Below are positions 33,120 to 45,173 of a DNA stretch of 64,000 bases, piece by piece; positions within the stretch are counted from its first letter, which is position 1, and each line of letters begins with the position of its first letter. The notes beneath the pieces were generated by a model. That model was not told the DNA's origin. It searched no databases and saw only the letters and a list, made by a program, of their open reading frames with translations. A program made the position numbers and the translations under genes. Origin of the DNA: Hericium rajendrae (lineage: Eukaryota > Basidiomycota > Agaricomycetes > Russulales > Hericiaceae); assembly GCA_033439255.1 (NCBI GenBank), contig CM065882.1, forward strand, positions 2,480,001-2,544,000, in the 5' to 3' direction.

Positions 33120-33331
33120 CAGCCGTTTACAAATCGATAGGCCTTCCCGAGCAAAATGATGTAAACATTGTTTTTGAGTCCAGGTGAAACTTACGACTCT
33201 GCAGCACCGCGCCAGACCTCCTGCCGTGCTGCTGCCATGTTGCCGTGCTGCCGTTGCCACCGGCTGTGAGAGAATCAAGCTCCACCTTGTATGTTGAACG
33301 TCCGACCAATTAATCGATTTGTAAACGGCTG
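33120..33331. mobile_element. MITE with TTA target duplication (PIF/Harbinger-type)
   Basis: A 212-bp stretch has perfect 19-bp inverted ends, CAGCCGTTTACAAATCGAT (33120-33138 and 33313-33331), flanked by the direct repeat TTA. The TWA duplication is typical of PIF/Harbinger elements. The ends differ from those of the full Harbinger element at 40064-43774, so that transposase is probably not its driver. No coding capacity. Confidence 0.75.
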
Positions 33332-33929
33332 TTACATAGCTAGATATTATTATGTAAATTAAAATTAAATCCTGGAAACTATCTCGCCCCGTAAGGAACG
33401 AACAGATCTAGAACGCTTGTTCACACTGCGGCCATGTCGACCAGGCCATCGCCGTCGGCTACTCCGGCGCGCCAATGAGCATTGAATATTGACGGGGATG
33501 TGCGAACAGTCGACTGCGGCGAAATGCACAGAGGTGCAATTTTTCCGGTTCTTCAGCAGGAAGAACCTGAGATTAGAGGCTACCTCGAGTTCAACTGGTA
33601 ACGAGAGCTGTGTGAACGAACGGGAAAAGGGCCCCAAGGGCGATGCAAGGGGGCCGAAGGGACCGCTGACATAATCGGGGCCATTGTGTCTCGCAGTGAA
33701 GGATCTCCAAACGCCTTGTTCTTGTGCACCACCATTCCAGAGCCAGAGCAGGCTCCCCGTACCCCCGTCCTCTTCCGACCGCAACGTTACCGATATACCA
33801 TACAATCTCTCCTCGTTCCCCGTTTTCCAAGTGGCATTCCACGCCTGCCAGTCTTTCCTTACCGGCTTCATCATTCAGGCCCAATCCATCACAGTTGCAC
33901 CAACTATCGTGCTCGTCTCATAGGCCACA
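33332..33929. other. Promoter region of the CSC1-like gene
   Basis: About 600 bp with overlapping non-conserved frames on both strands and no domain. Presumably promoter and 5' UTR. Confidence 0.45.
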
Positions 33930-36900
33930 ATGTCTGGCGTTGAGCAAGTCTTTTCCGAGAATGTCGACTCGCGGACGCTGGCGCCCGCTGCTGTCGCTTC
34001 CCAGTTGGCCCTTATGGGTGCCGTCTCGGTGCGTTGTAGTACATGTGCACTTGCAGCTCACGTCTGAACCAATCCATTCATGCAGGGAATCACCATTATT
34101 GTATTTAATATTTTACGCCCCTCAAACAAGGTACGTCATATTGTTTTTCCTACAGACACATGCCTAACTGACTGCGCAACGCAGATCGTCTACGAACCCA
34201 AAGTCAAATACCACGTTGGCAACAAGAAGCCTCCAAAGATATCCGACTCCATCTTCGGCTGGGTACCACCACTCCTTCATACCAAAGAGCCCGAGCTTGT
34301 AGAGAAACTTGGCCTTGATGCTGCAACATTCCTCCGGTTCGGCCGCATGATTCGATGGATTTTCAGCGGCATAGCAGTCATTGCGTGTGCAGTTCTCATT
34401 CCCGTCAACATCGTGTACAACTTGCGCAAGGTCCCCAAAGAAGACCGCGACATCCTCTCTATGATGACCATCCGCGACGTCGGCGGCAATCTCCTCTTCG
34501 TTCATGTGGGCGTCACATATCTTATCACCGCGCTTGTCATGGTAGCCGTCTGGATGAACTGGCGTCAGATGGTTATTCTCCGCAGGAACTGGTTCCGCTC
34601 TCCGGAGTACATGGAGGCCTTCTATGCGCGCACCCTTGCAGTTACCAACGTCCCCAAGAAATATCAGTCCGACGAGGGCATCCGAGCCGTTTTCGAGACG
34701 GTGCAAGTGCCGTACCCTACAACGTCCGTGCATGTCGGTCGCAAAGTGGGCCGGCTTCCTGAGCTCATCGAGTATCACAACGAGACCGTGCGCCAGTTCG
34801 AGCAAGTCCTCGTCCGATATCTCAAAGGTGGCAAGATTGCGAAAGAGCGTCCGACCATCCGCATCGGCGGCTTCATGGGCATGGGGGGTGTAAAGAAGGA
34901 TGCCATTGATTACTACACGTAGGTTTCTTATTTTTAGATTGGGGTGCGCATGTTTATTTTCGCACCCAGCGACAAGCTGCAGCGTACAGAGCGTGCTGTG
35001 GAGGAGTATCGGGAACAGATTGATAACCGCAAGCCGGAGAATTATGGGTTCGCATCGATGGCCGCTGTTCCTTACGCCCATGTTGTCGCTCAAATTCTCG
35101 GGAAGAAGCATCCGAAAGGCACTACTATCCAGCTTGCACCAAATCCGAAGGACATTGTGAGTGCATGAATACCGACTGCCATCTTTTCCCGTCCTGACCA
35201 GTCGTAGGTTTGGGAGAATCTGCGCATGACGGACGGCGAACGTATGAGGAAGCGAACCATGGGTTGGTTCTTAATGTTTATTGTTTGCTTCTTCAACACC
35301 ATTCCGTTGTTCATTATCTCTGTTCTGGCCAATTTGTCTTCCGTAAGTATCACTGTAAAATTTGTCCGAAAGACTTACCAACCTGGTCGTTGTTTTCATA
35401 GGTCGCTAGCTTCGTACCATTCCTGCTCAACTGGTCGAAATCTTCGCCGAAAAGCTTCGATTTTATCTCTGGTGTACTCCCTCCTATTGTATCTGCTCTC
35501 TTCGGCTTCTTTCTGCCCATCACCATGCGCTGGCTCTCGGCTTATCAGGGCGCGACAACCCATTCCCGTCTTGATCGTGCCGTACTCGCGCGTTACTTCG
35601 CATTCCTGGTCATCTCGCAGCTGGTTATCTTCACACTGATTGGTGTTATCTTCAGTGCGTACTCCTGAGGCTTCCGTTCCTTGCCTGGGTGCGGCTTACG
35701 CTATGGTCACAGACTCAGTGTCTTCAATCATTAAGCAAATCGGACAACACAAGAGCTTCGATGAGATTATGAACAACTTAGATAGTGCGTATTTCCTTCG
35801 TGGCTCGTGAGCATTACTTGCTGACGCGCTCTTGAAACACAGAACTGCCCGACCAGATCAACACCACGTACATCAATCAGGCTTCATATTGGTTGACTTT
35901 CTTCCCGTTCGTACCTTTGATAGATCACGTACCTATGTCCGGTACGATTGATGTCGCCTTGCTTCCAGATTGAGAGGCTTCCTCGTCCTCTTCGATCTAG
36001 CTCAAATCTTGAATCTTATCTGGATCTCATTCAAGAAACGGTGAGCCTTATTCACCTGTGCATTACCTGTGCATTACCTGTACTCTATAACGCGCGAGAT
36101 TCTAACATTTTGTCAGTGTGATGGGTCGTACGCCAAGAGATATCCGTGACTGGACTCAACCACCCGAGTTCCAATTCCCTATTTATTAGTGCGTTATTTC
36201 AATCGATTCCATCACCTATTTATCTCAAACGCACCCCCTTTACATTGCACTTAGCTCAAATATCGTGAGTTTTGTCATAAAATATGGCTAGAGCGACATT
36301 GACATGTGTTGTATAGTCATTTATGTGCACGGTCGGCTTGGTCTTTGCGCCAATCGCACCTCTTGTCGCTGTCGCAGCGGCAATTGTGCTTTGGATATCC
36401 TCGTTTGTCAATAAGTATCAGCTGATGTTCGTTTTCATAACTAAAGTCGAGACTGGTGGGGTGAGCATTAGCTTATTGGAGTTGCTCTATTTGCCAACCT
36501 AACGACACATCAATTGCAGCGCATGTGGAATCCGGTCGTCAACCGCTTGCTGGTTTCTCTCATGATGATGCAAGCGCTGATGGTACTCAGTACGTTTGCA
36601 AGTTTGTCATAAACTAGATTGATTCCATACTGAGGTTGCTCCAGCGATCGGTCTACAATATGGCTGGCGTTCATTCGCCTGGGTCGCTACCATTCCCGCT
36701 TTCATCTTCGTCATCTTCTTCAAGATGTATCTCGATCGGACCTTTGAACGTCGCTTCCGATACTTCGTCCCCACCGAGGACGAGCTGCGCGAGGCCACTA
36801 AGCACACGAGCAAGGGTGACATCAAGGGCAACCGCCTCTCGAAGCGTTTCGGTCACCCCGCGCTGCACGCTGAGCTGTTCACGCCTATGTTGCACGCGAA

Positions 36901-37602
36901 AATGATGCCGCTGCTATCCGAGGTTTACCGTGGCAAGATCAGCCAGGAGCAGACCAAGATGGAAGAATACGGTGGCCAGCAAATGGATGCCCAGGTTTTG
37001 CCAGGCGGCCTCAGGATCGCGGCAATTCACCAGGTGCGTTCTTCCGATAAACGATCTTTCCCTGAAAAGCTGACAGGCATCATAAGCGCGATCTCGAGTA
37101 CGATCCGGCACAATATCAACGCGACCGTGGCGAACTCGATTGGGATGCGCGTTCCGTATCGACTGCGAACATGCTTTCCGACACGGCATCTATCTATCCC
37201 TCAAGGTCCCTATTCTACGCCAACGGCCGCGCGTCTCCTGCACCATCAGGGCGTCTGCAAGCATATGATCGCTACCTCCAAAATGGCCCACAACATAGCG
37301 AAATCGAGCTTTCTCGCTTGGATCTGCCGTATACTGATGAGCAGCCCCTACTTCCGCCGGTTTCGAGATACAATGCCCCTAGCACCTCGTCGCTCCCCAG
37401 CTACGATTCGCCCGTGCAGCAGTATCCACCACCACCAGGCGTCGCTCCTGCATACATGGCCAGCACGGATGACTTCCGGGAAGCACCACTCCACCGGCCG
37501 TACCCCTCACGGCAGGGCTCGCAGTTCTCGCACGCTGCCTCGCGGAGTGGTGATCTCGATCAAACGATGAATATGGCGGGCCGCGGCGCATATCGAGGAT
37601 GA
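33930..37602 (+). CDS. CSC1/OSCA/TMEM63-type osmosensitive cation channel
   Basis: About fourteen exons from the ATG at 33930 to the stop at 37602. Early exons are 33930-34028, 34086-34130, 34185-34918, 34970-35156 and 35208-35342. Family parts appear in order: N-terminal membrane segments (QLALMGAVS; IVYEPKVKYH; FLRFGRMIRWIFSGIAVIA), a cytosolic PHM7-type domain (KRTEAAVEEYR-like QRTERAVEEYREQIDNRK; ENYGFASMAAVPYAHVVAQ), and the DUF221/RSN1 block of about seven membrane helices (GWFLMFIVCFFNTIPLFII; SYWLTFFP; PLVAVAAAIVLW; YQLMFVF). The C-terminal tail is disordered with PHM7_ext features. Members are hyperosmolality- or mechanically gated Ca2+-permeable channels in the plasma membrane, or lipid scramblases in some kin. 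The gene looks intact. Confidence 0.9.
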
Positions 37603-38201
37603 GAAGGGATGTTTTTTCAGCATATAACTTAGAAGGACAGTGCGGACTGCTGCTGCTACGGTCGTTTAATGGGTTTGTGTCGTGCTATATTTGTTGTGTT
37701 TGTGTTTGGATATTTCCGTCTCGCACCCCCTCTCTCAGTCGTTACTGATCTGCATTGTGCTTTCCTCCGTACGCTCATCATCCCTACTCGTCTCGCGATA
37801 CGTAGTACGTGTCGCTTTGGGTGTACGCACGCGCTTGCCGTGCCGCTGGCGCACGTAGTGGCTCACGGACCATGCAAGGGCGCGTCGGACTCGGGCGGGT
37901 TGTGGGCATTTGAAGTACTGGTACTTATCTTGTGGACCTAATATCGCTGTCTTTATGTTGCATATTGCATATGTCTCCAACGGAACGAACTTCAATGAAA
38001 CGCAATTGAGGTATCTGAAAGCAGACTCGGGTTGCTGGAAGTGGTCGATAATGTCGAGCACGTCTTGTTTGGCCGGGTTTTCCCTGACCATACGCTGCGT
38101 ACGTATTAACCTCCGATGTTAGGATGTAATAGTTTGAGTTCATTTGTTCATCTAGTAGATATACTGTAGTAAAACAATTGGGTATATGGTTCAATTCTTC
38201 A
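37603..38201. other. Convergent intergenic region
   Basis: 3' regions of the CSC1-like and hydroxyacid dehydrogenase genes. No gene is recognised. Confidence 0.5.
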
Positions 38202-39477
38202 TCACAATTTCGCTTGCAACTCGGGCACAACATCTTTGCCCTTCCCTACCGTCAAATAGTCCCTGATATTTGACAGAGCACGAACTTCCATCTTGCGCTG
38301 TGAGTCTTGCGTCTCGGTACCCATATGCGGCAGCAGCGTCGCCTGCGGGAACTCGAGCAGGCGCGGGTTGACCGCGGGCTCGTCGGGGTAGACGTCTAGT
38401 CCGATGGCACCCAGCTACCGGGGTCGATGCATGAGCAAATAAAAGATGTGCGCAGTTTGGAAGAAGACTTACATGACCATCTTCCAACGCACGAATCAGC
38501 GCCGCCTCATCAATCACCTTCCCCCGCGCGGTATTCACAATAATTGCGCCCTTCTTCAGCTTCCGGATCATCCCCTTCCCAACGAATCCTTCCGTATCTT
38601 TCCGCAACGGCACATGCACGCTCAGCACATCCGCCGCGCCCAAGAATTCGTCCAATTTCCCGGTAGGGAAGTACTCGGCCCACTCCGGCGCGTGCTCATT
38701 GCGTCGGCGCGAGTGGTAGATGATGCGCATCGGGAATGCGCGCGCGAGCTCTGCGAGGCGCAGCCCGATGCCGCCGAGGCCGAGAATGGCGAGCGTCTTG
38801 CCCGTTAGGTCATGCGTCAGCGATGAGGAAAGGCCTGATTTCCACGCGCCGGCGCGCAGATTGCGCTCGGCACGCGCAAATTGGCGGAAGGCAGAGATCA
38901 TGAGGTAGAGCGCGGTGGTGGCCGTCGCGTCGTCGACCGCGCCAGGTGTGTTGGAAACGATGATGCCTGTGAGGCAGGTGATGATCAGACAATTTTGAAA
39001 CACATCACGCCTAAGGGCGCAATTGGGAGACAGTAAAGAGCAAAGACGGTATTTACCCTTCTCCTTGCAGGCTATGACGTCGATCTGGTCATATCCTGCG
39101 CCGTTGTGCGCGATCCACTTTACGCTTGGCGCAAGTGCCTCAATAATCGCGCGATCAAATATGCCGATCCTGTCCGTAGACGAGTTGTGACGGTAGATTG
39201 CGATGGCACCTTCGTATTTTCCGCCTGATTTCAGATTCGCGAGGAAGTCGGCGCGATCGGGCGAGTCCATACGCTATAGAGGCCATGGATAAAATTGCCG
39301 GAGAATATAAGCCAACGAGATGGATTCCTACCACGACCTCTGCGAGACCGTCAAAGAGCTCTTTGACCTCGTCGTGTGCCCACACGATGTCGCCTATATC
39401 GTACGCGATCAGTCTCCCCGACATACGAATTATCGTCTGCCGGAAAACTCACCGCAAATCATGATACGAGGCGCCAT
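38202..39477 (-). CDS. D-isomer-specific 2-hydroxyacid dehydrogenase (glyoxylate/hydroxypyruvate reductase-like)
   Basis: Five exons (25, 62, 217, 494 and 213 nt) from the ATG at 39477 to the stop at 38202 give 336 residues. The first two exons (MAPRIMICG; DIVWAHDEVKELFDGLAEVV) were found by splicing upstream of the obvious ATG at 39270 and match the paralogue at 54403. The NAD(P)-binding motif GLGGIGLRLAELARAF, the catalytic Arg in NTARGKVIDEAA, the acidic residue in LDVYPDEPAVNP and the catalytic His in LLPHMGTET are all present. Such enzymes reduce glyoxylate, hydroxypyruvate or related 2-keto acids. The reading frame is clean, so this is probably the working copy of the pair. Confidence 0.9.
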
Positions 39478-40063
39478 GTCTATAGCTTATCTTTCGTCTA
39501 TACCTAGATACAAACCGAATAGCGGTGAAGAAGTGCAGAAGAGAACGGTCCCTGCCTTGTTTTATATTCTAGTGACAGCATGGTGATCAGGAGGACGGAG
39601 AGTACGGCCGAATCGGTCCGGTGCGGGAGCGCACCAGACTCGAGGATGGATAAATCGATGAATAAATTGGATCTAGATCTGAGGGTGGTCTCCTTGCCAG
39701 CCATGGCAGAAGTGGTAGCATTTCGAACTCATGACTAACCTTGGGAGGTTAGAATCCCGACGAAGGATTTGTCTCCGTGGTAACGAATGTACAGAGACAA
39801 CATTACCAAATTGTCGAGATGTTGCGCAAGCAACAGTGTGACAAACGACTTGGAGGCAACAGGTTGCAACTGTATCGCCACCGAGTACACAGTCAGGTCG
39901 ATTGCGAGTCTTTCTCGCAGTGACCGATTCTCGGCCTTGTCAGGTTATCCTTGGTGGATCAGCAATATTTATCCAAAAAAACAAATGGAAACAACAGTAT
40001 TCAGCTCTATGATCGCTGATATATTGGATTCAAGATAAGAATGGGCATGATCTGGGAAAATTA
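39478..40063. other. Intergenic, no gene recognised
   Basis: Sequence between the dehydrogenase gene and the left end of the Harbinger element. I looked for a tRNA near 39691-39767 and found no convincing cloverleaf. Confidence 0.45.
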
Positions 40064-40342
40064 GAGCGTATTTGCACCGCGTTTGCGACGACACTAAAGT
40101 CGAGCGGAAATTTCACTTGTTCAGGGACCGGTAGAGCTGTCAGCTGAGTTTGAATTACTATCCATCGTGCGCGATCGACTCTCCGCTCTCTGCGTGCCTC
40201 TCGACTCTATCATCATGCACGGTGCTGAGTGTCCTCCCGGGCCTCTAGCCTTTATACTCGTCAACACGTTCGGAGTTCAGAACACGCTTTGTTGAACGGA
40301 CGCGTCGCATCGCGTCGGTGCGTGACTTGCAAGGATCAGCAG

Positions 40343-40348
40343 TATAAG
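40343..40348 (+). promoter_or_regulatory. TATA box of the Harbinger partner gene
   Basis: TATAAG lies about 95 bp before the ATG at 40442, within the element. Confidence 0.45.
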
Positions 40349-40441
40349 AGAGCTGATAGCATTTGTCCTTCCTTGTCGACAGAGTCCTAGGCATCCTCTG
40401 CCCTTCGACACCTATTCTTTGTCCTTCGCTACCCTTTGGCT

Positions 40442-42111
40442 ATGGCTGACAGTCAGCTCCCTCGTCATCAGTCCCTCCCTCCCATCACGGCACTCGACAA
40501 TCTGTCAACACCACCCCCGACACTTTCCTTCAGTGCCCAACACCCAGAGATGTGGGAACCAGTGCCGAGCCCACCTGCCCCTCCTCCCGTCGAGCTGACC
40601 GAGCACCGAGCACCTGCGCTGGCCGAGCACCGAGCACTTGCGGTGACTGAGCGCCGAGTACCTGCGCAGGAGGCTACTTCCGTTGAGGCCGCTGAGGCGC
40701 TAGCACTGTCGAAGGTCCGCAGTGGCTTCACGGCCAACGAGCTGCTCACACTGGCTCGAACTGCGCTGGAGATCAATGTGTACACAGCGAAGCATGGGGA
40801 GAAGAAGAAGAAGTGGGCGGAGCTTGGGGGTAGACTGCGCCAAGAGGGGATGGTCCACTCAGATGCGGTGTTTCAGAGGAAAGTTGAGGATCTGCTTGTT
40901 TGGCAGGATGTAGGTCACATTTCATCTGAGTTATTTTGATGCAGATGCTGACTTGTTTTTCGCAGAACCCGGCGCGTGCGACTCTCACAGCGCAAGCTTT
41001 GCTTAAGCCTGAATCTGCCAGTATTCCCATTGCGGCCGTTCTTGATCGCTTGAGTCAGTCGAAGGCTGATGCGCTAGCGCGCACCGATGCAGAACAAGCA
41101 CGAGCAGTAAAGGTAAATACCTGTTTATGGGTGATATCACGAAGCTCATGATCATGACAGAAGTACAACGATGATCAGAGAGGAGGTCAGGCAATACGCG
41201 ATGCTGCTCTGCGTGCAAGCCGCGGCACAGTCTCTGGTCCCCTTTCCACTGCCCATCCCCCCGCTCTCGAGTCCGCGTCTGCAGCCCAGGTCAAGTGCGA
41301 GACCGTCAAGCGCGAGTCTCTCGACACGCGCGCTATCATGCGTGAGCCTCTCGATGCACGCGCTGTCAAGCACGGACCCCCTGCTGTCACCACCATCAAG
41401 CGCGAGTCCCTCGACATGAGCACTGTCAAGCGCGAGTCTCTCGACACGAGCGCTGTCAAGCGTGAATCTCTCGACACGAGCGCTATCAAGCGGGAGCCTA
41501 CTGCCATCGCTGCTATCAAGCGGGAGCCTCTCGCCTTCAGTCCCATCAAGCATGCTTCTCCCGCGCCTCTTGTCAAGATGGAGTCGACTGAGCTGCGCCT
41601 TCCGAGCTCTGATATCGAGCTCATTGATTCCAAGCCGGCTGACTTCATCGAGCTTGACTCAGACGGTGAAGTCATTGGGGGCCTGGGCAACATCACTACC
41701 TTCGTCACTGGCACCCCTCGCTCTGTTACCCACCCTGTAACCCCCCACTCTGTTGCCAGCATCACTACTCCCCGTACCGTTGCGCAGAAGGAGAATACCG
41801 TACCCGGTGCTTCCAGGAGGCGCACTGCGATCAAGCACCGTGCGGAGGAGAGCGATAGCGAGGATGAATCAAAGCCCGGCCCCAGTCGCAAGAGCAAGCA
41901 CCAGCGCAAGAGCACCAGCCTTTCGCCGTTGGCCGATATGCAGGCCTTCATGGAGCGCGAGTCACGGGAGCGGCGTGCACATGAGGCTCGTATGATGGCG
42001 CTCACAGAAGCCACGATTGAGCGTGGCAAAGTTGAGGCGGCTGAGCAGTCCCAGTTCCATGCTAACTTCCTAGGGCTTTTCCAAAAGCGCTTCTCTGCGG
42101 AGCGCAACTGA
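40442..42111 (+). CDS. Harbinger partner protein with SUMO-consensus array
   Basis: Three exons (40442-40909, 40966-41112, 41161-42111; introns 56 and 48 bp) give 521 residues. A Pro-rich N-terminus is followed by a helical region (ANELLTLARTALEINVYTA; KKKKWAELGGRLRQEG) that may be the Myb/SANT-like DNA-binding part expected in the second Harbinger gene. Residues about 249-347 form a repeat with VKRES or IKREP every ten residues; Lys250, 255, 285, 295, 305, 315, 325 and 344 each fit the SUMO acceptor consensus (hydrophobic-K-x-E). Then come DIELID and DFIELDSDGE, resembling SUMO-interacting motifs, and a C-terminal helix with MERESRERRAHEARMMAL. The SUMO link is inference. Confidence 0.82.
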
Positions 42112-42314
42112 AGTGCCGTCTCTGTTTCTTCCTTATAATTTTACTAATGTGGTCATATATTTCGGTATCATCATCTTCGTACTAAATCCACTGCTACCTT
42201 TCTTATAGTACTTTCCTTGCGCTAGCTCGGAGATCCTTTTATCTTTCTTATAGTCTCCTTTATAACCACTTAACTAGGTTGTCGAAATTAAGAAAAATTG
42301 TGGCTTTATATCTA
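42112..42314. other. Tail-to-tail spacer inside the Harbinger element
   Basis: AT-rich 3' regions of the two element genes, with several TATAATTT-like stretches. No gene is present. Confidence 0.5.
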
Positions 42315-43596
42315 CTAATCATGAAAGTACTCGAAGAGTCCAGGTGGATGACAATCAAAGTATTGTGCTACTTGGTTAGGGCGAAGGCAGTTCAGTGCAT
42401 TAGTCAAAAGAACACCAATGCGATAATATCTCCCAACTGGCGAAGAGTAAAGCTGCATCTTCCAAGCAGCGTTAAGGAACGGCCAGTTGTTTACCACGAT
42501 CCCAAATGCATGCTCGACCTCGATCCGAACTGCTGCCATCCGTGTGTTCCATTCCTGCTGCTCTTCCGTAATGTGAGCATGAGCATATGGGCTCATTATA
42601 TGAGGGCCGATGCCATATGCTGGGTCACCAAAAACCTGGAAGTACCGATCCTCGATTGGTGTATTCTCGTCCGTCCCCTCCTGTATCGCATGGACCGCAC
42701 AGACTTCCATGAGATGACTTGCATTGAGCAAGTGAGCATCGTTCCGACGGCCTTCCACAGGACCGAACAAATGACCGAACATCCCGTTAGGAAGGACGAC
42801 GGCTTGGAACTTGAGGGCGTGGATCTTCTTGTGACCATTGTAGGCTTGACGCTGGAACTCGGATGGTCGACATATCCGCCGAATAGTGCAATCGACAAAT
42901 CCAAACACGGAAGATGATGGAGCACCACGTTGGTGGATGGCAAGGGAATAGATGGCAAGTTTGGTGGGGTGAAGGAGGAAATCATGGTCAAAATCCAGGA
43001 GATGGCCCCAGCGATCATCAAGATACTGGACAAGTTCATTGACACAACGTGAAATCGAAGATTGGGAACGATCATATAGCATGGTAAGGTTGTACTGATC
43101 TGCAGCTGTGCGAAAGCGTGCAAGAAGCAGACAAAGTGCCTCGACCCGAGGAAAATTGTAGCGACCTTCCACTTTGAATTCTTCTGGGATGTCAAGAGCC
43201 TCAGCAACTTCAAATATCTCATTTGCAGTCATACTGTAGAAGTACGATTAGATCCATAGATAGCAGAAGACATGAATCGTACCGAAAGCGCCATACACAA
43301 TCAGCAGATGAAAGCGAACGAAGCCAATCCTCTGTGATCCTCTGACCACCTTGTGCTGGACGTGGCTGTTGTGTGCTCATCTCTCCGAAATCTACTGTGC
43401 TCAAGAGTTCTGCAGCTGATGTCGCATGAAATGACATAGCACCGGCTACACCTTGCAGCTTCTGAAGCGCCGAGATAGCTGCCGTGGGGCGGGGAGGTTG
43501 TAGAAAGAGTGGGGCTGTTAGGAGAAGGAAATCTCGGAGCTCCGGATCTTCTTGCATCCAGGCTTCGAGCTGCTCATTGTCCTGAAGTCCGTCCAT
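42315..43596 (-). CDS. Harbinger transposase (HARBI1-like, DDE_Tnp_4)
   Basis: Two exons (43596-43283 and 43233-42315, one 49-bp intron) give 410 residues. The N-terminal quarter is acidic and helical; a helix-turn-helix-like part follows (ALCLLLARFRTAADQY; DRSQSSISRCVNELV). The catalytic domain shows Asp219 in GFVDCT, GPVEGRRNDAHLL, Asp308 in FGDPAY and Glu345 in RIEVEHAFG, giving the Asp-Asp-36-Glu spacing of Harbinger enzymes. All three acidic residues are intact and there is no internal stop. In this family the transposase needs the partner protein for DNA binding and nuclear entry, and the partner gene is present. Confidence 0.92.
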
Positions 43597-43803
43597 GGCG
43601 TTGACAGCGTCAATGACTACTTCCGATTCTTACAGGAATATCGCCGTCGAAAACAACAACCGGTGTTTCCCGAGGTTTCAAACTCCGCTTCAATCTTAGG
43701 TCCGCCCACTTTTTACTTATGCGGTAGTCAGTTATCACTTAGATCACGCAATTCTATGCGCTGCAAATACGCTCTATTCCAATGACATGCAATACCCGCG
43801 GGC

Positions 43804-45173
43804 TCACGGAGGAGAGACTCCCAGCCTCTTCTCCCTAGCGACGATATCATCGATAGTGTCGTTCAACGTTGTCTTCCAGTCCCTGAACTTGCTGAACCCG
43901 ATGATCCTCTCGGAACTGCTCACATCGTAATGGTTCCATTCCTCGACGCTCGCCTTGTAGCCCTCCGGGATTATGGGCAGCCGGTCCCTCAGCTCAGGGC
44001 GCGCCTCATAGAGGTACTCGACTGCCTGCTTCCACAGGAACTCGCCGCCGACGTTCACGATGCGCTTCGGCTTGTCGGACTTTGGGGCCTTCAACGCGAG
44101 AACATGCGCGGCCGCTGAGTCTGCGACATGCACGTAGCCGGGCGAGCTCGCCTGGGGTTCAAGCGATCTGCCCTTGGGCCCGTTGATCAAAGCGTAAACC
44201 AACGCGTTCGTGCCGTCTGCGGGCACGTCGATGACCTGTCCCCGACCGGTAGGGCCGAATATGTAGCCGGGATGGACTAAGAAAGAGACTCGTCAGCAAC
44301 AGAGACGTCATCTCGGTGGCAGGCTACGAACCTGTGGCGACGTCCAGCTCGGGATGCTCTTTCGCATAGCTCCAGAGCGCCTCCTCGGCCAGCTTCTTGG
44401 ATGCGGAGTAAACGAACATCGGCGGGTAGTCCGGTTGCAGGGCGTCTTCGAGCGTCTGTGTGTTCCAGTCTAGGTTACGAAGTGAGTCGACTGTGCCCTT
44501 TGACAGAAAATATAAAACTGACCATTCTCCGTGAACGTCTTGCCGGACTGGGACTCCGCTGGGTGGCCCAGAGAGGCGACGCTGGCAGTAACGACTACGT
44601 TCTTGATGCCTGCCTTGCGGGCATAGTCCACAGCCCTGATAGTGCCGTCAACAGCGCTCTGGGGGCAAGGCAATCAATATCTGGAGTGCAATCTAGACAG
44701 GAAGTGGCTCACCTTGATGATGACCTCAGCAGAGGCAGCTCCGGGGAGCGGGGAGGCCGTGTGAATCAAAGCATCCGCGCCTAGGATGGGATGGACATCA
44801 GGGCATTGTCGTTCGAACGCTGGTCTGACTTACCCTTGAACGCTTCAGTGAAGTCGGCTGTTGCGAGATCATCGATGATAGCAACACTAAATTTGTTTCC
44901 AAACGAGGCGTAGGCGTCCTTCACGCGTTGGGCTTTGCCGGAGCGAACGGTGCTGTATAGACGGAGGTCAAACGTCGGTTAGAACAAGGCAGGTATGCAG
45001 CATACCCGCGAACGGTGTAGCCGGCTTCGAGGAGCTGATCAACGACAACGGAGCCCAGGAATCCAGAGGCCCCAGTAACCTATGCCATAGCGAAAACCGT
45101 CGAAATATCGTCAATACCTCTATACAGCGAAAAAAGGCGAAGGACGTACGACAACGGTCTTAATGTTTGACAT
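43804..45173 (-). CDS. Extended SDR, cinnamoyl-CoA/methylglyoxal reductase-like
   Basis: Seven exons: 45173-45150, 45079-45006, 44952-44834, 44780-44713, 44658-44523, 44469-44332 and 44276-43804, coding for 343 residues. The Rossmann motif VTGASGFLGSVVVDQLL and the active-site YSASKKLAEEAL (Tyr and Lys) are intact; DALIHTASPLPG and HPGYIFGP are further family marks. Such enzymes reduce aldehydes or ketones with NADPH; plant relatives are cinnamoyl-CoA and dihydroflavonol reductases, yeast relatives are Gre2 and Grp2. Promoter and leader match the pseudogene at 16271, so the two are duplicates in opposite orientation. The Harbinger element inserted just past its stop codon and may affect its 3' UTR. 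Confidence 0.92.

Larger units (their letters stand above)
40064..43774 (+). mobile_element. Complete PIF/Harbinger DNA transposon
   Basis: The element begins GAGCGTATTTGCACCGC and ends with the inverse of GAGCGTATTTGCAGCGC, a terminal repeat of 17 bp with one mismatch. Flanks are TTA on the left and TAT on the right, sharing TA; the usual TWA duplication may have mutated. Inside are two genes in tail-to-tail order, the standard Harbinger layout: a DNA-binding partner protein (40442-42111, plus) and a DDE transposase (42315-43596, minus). Both frames are intact, so this 3.7 kb element is a candidate autonomous copy. Its right end lies 29 bp beyond the stop codon of the SDR gene at 43804. Confidence 0.88.

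Noticed and set aside
33365-33884. Minus-strand frame of 169 codons before the CSC1-like gene
   Set aside because: No motif is present, it overlaps the likely promoter and 5' UTR of the channel gene, and it has no splice support.
39691-39767. Possible tRNA-like stretch of 77 bases
   Set aside because: It has a T-arm-like GGTTAGAATCCC and a CAT triplet, but the anticodon and D stems do not pair and only five acceptor pairs form.
44401-44784. Plus-strand frame of 127 codons
   Set aside because: It is the antisense of exons of the intact SDR gene, and resembles the antisense frame at 17465-17695 for that reason.
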